NCBI GenBank assembly: GCA_964386565.1
Contig: CAYLRU010000003.1
Location: 95,901-159,900 of the forward strand
DNA from: CAYLRU01 sp964386565
Lineage (GTDB): Bacteria; Desulfobacterota; Desulfobacteria; Desulfobacterales; UBA5616
Direction of reading: 5' to 3'
DNA length: 64,000 nt
A program made the translations under genes and the position numbers. The notes under the pieces were generated by a model that was not told the DNA's origin, ran no database searches, and saw nothing but the letters and a program-made list of their open reading frames with translations. Shown one piece after another: positions 62,727 through 64,000 of the stretch. How positions within the stretch are numbered: position 1 is the first letter of the stretch; each line of letters begins with the position of its first letter.

Positions 62727-63797
62727 ATGCCAAAAGCGAAAAAAGTCCATATCATAGGAGCAGGATTATCCGGCATGATCGCCGCTTATAATCTGGCAAA
62801 CAAAGGCCATGACGTTTTGGTTTTGGAAAAAAGTCCCAAAATCGGCGGCACCTTACCGCACCATCCTTCCAACCATGCCACACCCGTGGCGGTGGATTGG
62901 ATATGGGATTACATCGGGATTGATCTTTCGGGTTATTTTCATCAGCCCAAGGGCGGGGCTATGTTCGTTTTTCAGGATAAGTTTTCCATGCCGGGCAACA
63001 ATCTTATCGTGGAACGCGGACCGCGTAAGACGGCGGTTGATAGTTTCCTCTATGATCAATGTTTAAAAGCCGGTGTAAAATTTGAATTTAACCGGGATAT
63101 CTCGGACCCTTTTGATATGCCCGACCCTACGATCATCGCCACAGGGCTTCACAAGGATATGGGGCATCAACTGAGTCGTCCCATGTTGCGTCTGCCTTGC
63201 TTTTCCGCCCGGCGGAAATTGGAATCAGCCGCCTGGGACGGACATAATTTTGCATGGATTGACGATTATACCCGAACTTACGGCTATGCAGCCATAATCA
63301 ATGACTTGGAGTATTATCTTCTGTTTTCAAATGACGATATTGATTTGCCGGAGCTAAAACGGTTTGAAGAACACCTTGAAAAGAGTATCGGTGTTCGGTT
63401 TGACAGCTGGGATTATTTTGAAGTTTGGGTGCCGCTGGAAAGTCCTGATGCACCGAAATTGTTTGTGGGATCTAAGATTCTGGCCGGGACGATCGCCGGC
63501 ATGATGTGTCCCAATGCCTATTTCGGGATTCATGGTGCCATGATTTCGGGAAAAATCGCCGCTATAGCCGTCACAGACCCGGAACAAGCCTTGACAGAGA
63601 TGAAACGGATGAGTTCAAATTATGTGTCCGCTTATAAAGCATATCGCCTCGGAAAACGTATTCCTAAAAATAAAATCCAACGACTGACCCTTAAATATCC
63701 TTTTATCCAATTGCTATTACCGCAAATGAAGCCCGGAATTCCCGGAATGGCCGATCAACTGCCCGGCCCGGCTCCAAAATATCAAGGCAAAATATAG
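62727..63797 (+). CDS. NAD(P)/FAD-dependent oxidoreductase, lycopene-cyclase/GGR-like
   Basis: 356 residues. IIGAGLSGMIAAYNLANKGH (9-28) and LEKSPKIGGTLPH (about 33-45) bind FAD. The mid-part (residues about 70-300) is short, and no C-terminal FAD motif of the CrtI kind is seen; IAGMMCPNAYFGIHGAMISGK (about 257-277) takes its place, as in geranylgeranyl-reductase-like proteins. Its function is unknown, probably reduction of a double bond. It is separated by 350 bp from the operon; after it 203 bp hold no gene before the window end. Confidence 0.7.
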   Translation: MPKAKKVHIIGAGLSGMIAAYNLANKGHDVLVLEKSPKIGGTLPHHPSNHATPVAVDWIWDYIGIDLSGYFHQPKGGAMFVFQDKFSMPGNNLIVERGPRKTAVDSFLYDQCLKAGVKFEFNRDISDPFDMPDPTIIATGLHKDMGHQLSRPMLRLPCFSARRKLESAAWDGHNFAWIDDYTRTYGYAAIINDLEYYLLFSNDDIDLPELKRFEEHLEKSIGVRFDSWDYFEVWVPLESPDAPKLFVGSKILAGTIAGMMCPNAYFGIHGAMISGKIAAIAVTDPEQALTEMKRMSSNYVSAYKAYRLGKRIPKNKIQRLTLKYPFIQLLLPQMKPGIPGMADQLPGPAPKYQGKI

Positions 63798-64000
63798 AAG
63801 CCGTTTCATACCTGAATCTTTTACCTGAATTAAGTGTTTTTTCATGCAAGATGCAGGTCATCGCGTTTCATTTCTTTTATTATCACCATGCCATTATTTT
63901 GACAGTTTTTGTCGGAATAACAACAATTCTTTGTTTACTTTTTTATGGTTCATCCCACTAAAGCGTACTTTGTTTCATGTAAGCCGTAAATTTTGAGTTT

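Noticed and set aside
63899..63927. TTGACA plus AACAAT, 17 bp apart, near the right end
   Set aside because: The -10 is weak, the area is AT-rich, and no gene start within the window follows.

Overview
The window looks like a chromosome piece from a strictly anaerobic, selenoprotein-making deltaproteobacterium, most likely a sulfate reducer of the Desulfobacteraceae type. The evidence is a complete MetF/MetV-Hdr-MvhD locus of the reductive acetyl-CoA pathway, many CCG-type heterodisulfide-reductase-like proteins, Old-Yellow-Enzyme-type Fe-S flavoenzymes, an AOR-like protein, and an in-frame UGA read as selenocysteine. A run of 10 Ns marks it as draft or metagenome sequence. No tRNA, rRNA, CRISPR array, IS element or phage module was seen.

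Region 1 (1-5.7 kb) holds ordinary genes: a truncated PLP decarboxylase, a holin-like membrane protein, a LUD-domain protein, a PpiC/SurA chaperone, a PAS sensor kinase and a PlsC-type acyltransferase.

Region 2 (6.0-15.8 kb) is one-carbon and electron-bifurcation metabolism. A MerR-HTH/receiver fusion and a MetF-like protein precede an HdrCB-like protein, a 1483-residue HdrA that carries an internal GltD/NfnB-type NAD(P) module, a selenocysteine-containing MvhD (UGA at 13644-13646 with a bSECIS-like hairpin), MetV and MetF. A 22-bp hairpin ends the locus. The set looks like an electron-confurcating methylene-tetrahydrofolate reductase complex.

Region 3 (16-21.8 kb) is miscellaneous: a small anchored coiled-coil protein, an iron-sulfur flavoprotein, a TIGR04076 protein, a DASS transporter, a luciferase-like protein and an MscS channel. 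Region 4 (21.8-29.7 kb, minus strand) is a signalling operon: two large kinases, two receivers, an HD-GYP phosphodiesterase, a PilZ protein and a class III cyclase.

Region 5 (30-63.8 kb) is the unusual part: a divergent gene cluster with about 14 genes leftward and 14 rightward. Three sigma-54-type promoters (39438-39455 minus, 45534-45551 minus, 45829-45844 plus) and two copies of a 31-bp dyad (39574-39604 and 45666-45696) lying about 160-175 bp upstream of each predicted start suggest one enhancer-binding protein controls the whole cluster. Its enzymes (PaaK-like CoA ligase, thiolase plus DUF35, two OYE/dienoyl-CoA-reductase-like flavoenzymes, two SDRs, GlcD/GlcF-like oxidases, NarI-HdrC-HdrB-like membrane module) fit anaerobic breakdown of an unidentified cyclic or unsaturated acid. 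Embedded at both ends are three families known from the conserved Nit1C cluster (MSMEG_0567/Sll0786 GNAT, MSMEG_0568 radical SAM, sll0787 AIR-synthase-like), but with no nitrilase; a HcyBio-ferredoxin protein and a BPL_N-type amidotransferase-like protein sit beside them. The rightward arm also shows a tandem duplication with 717 bp of sequence identity, a degraded Fe-S gene copy and a duplicated 50-bp leader.
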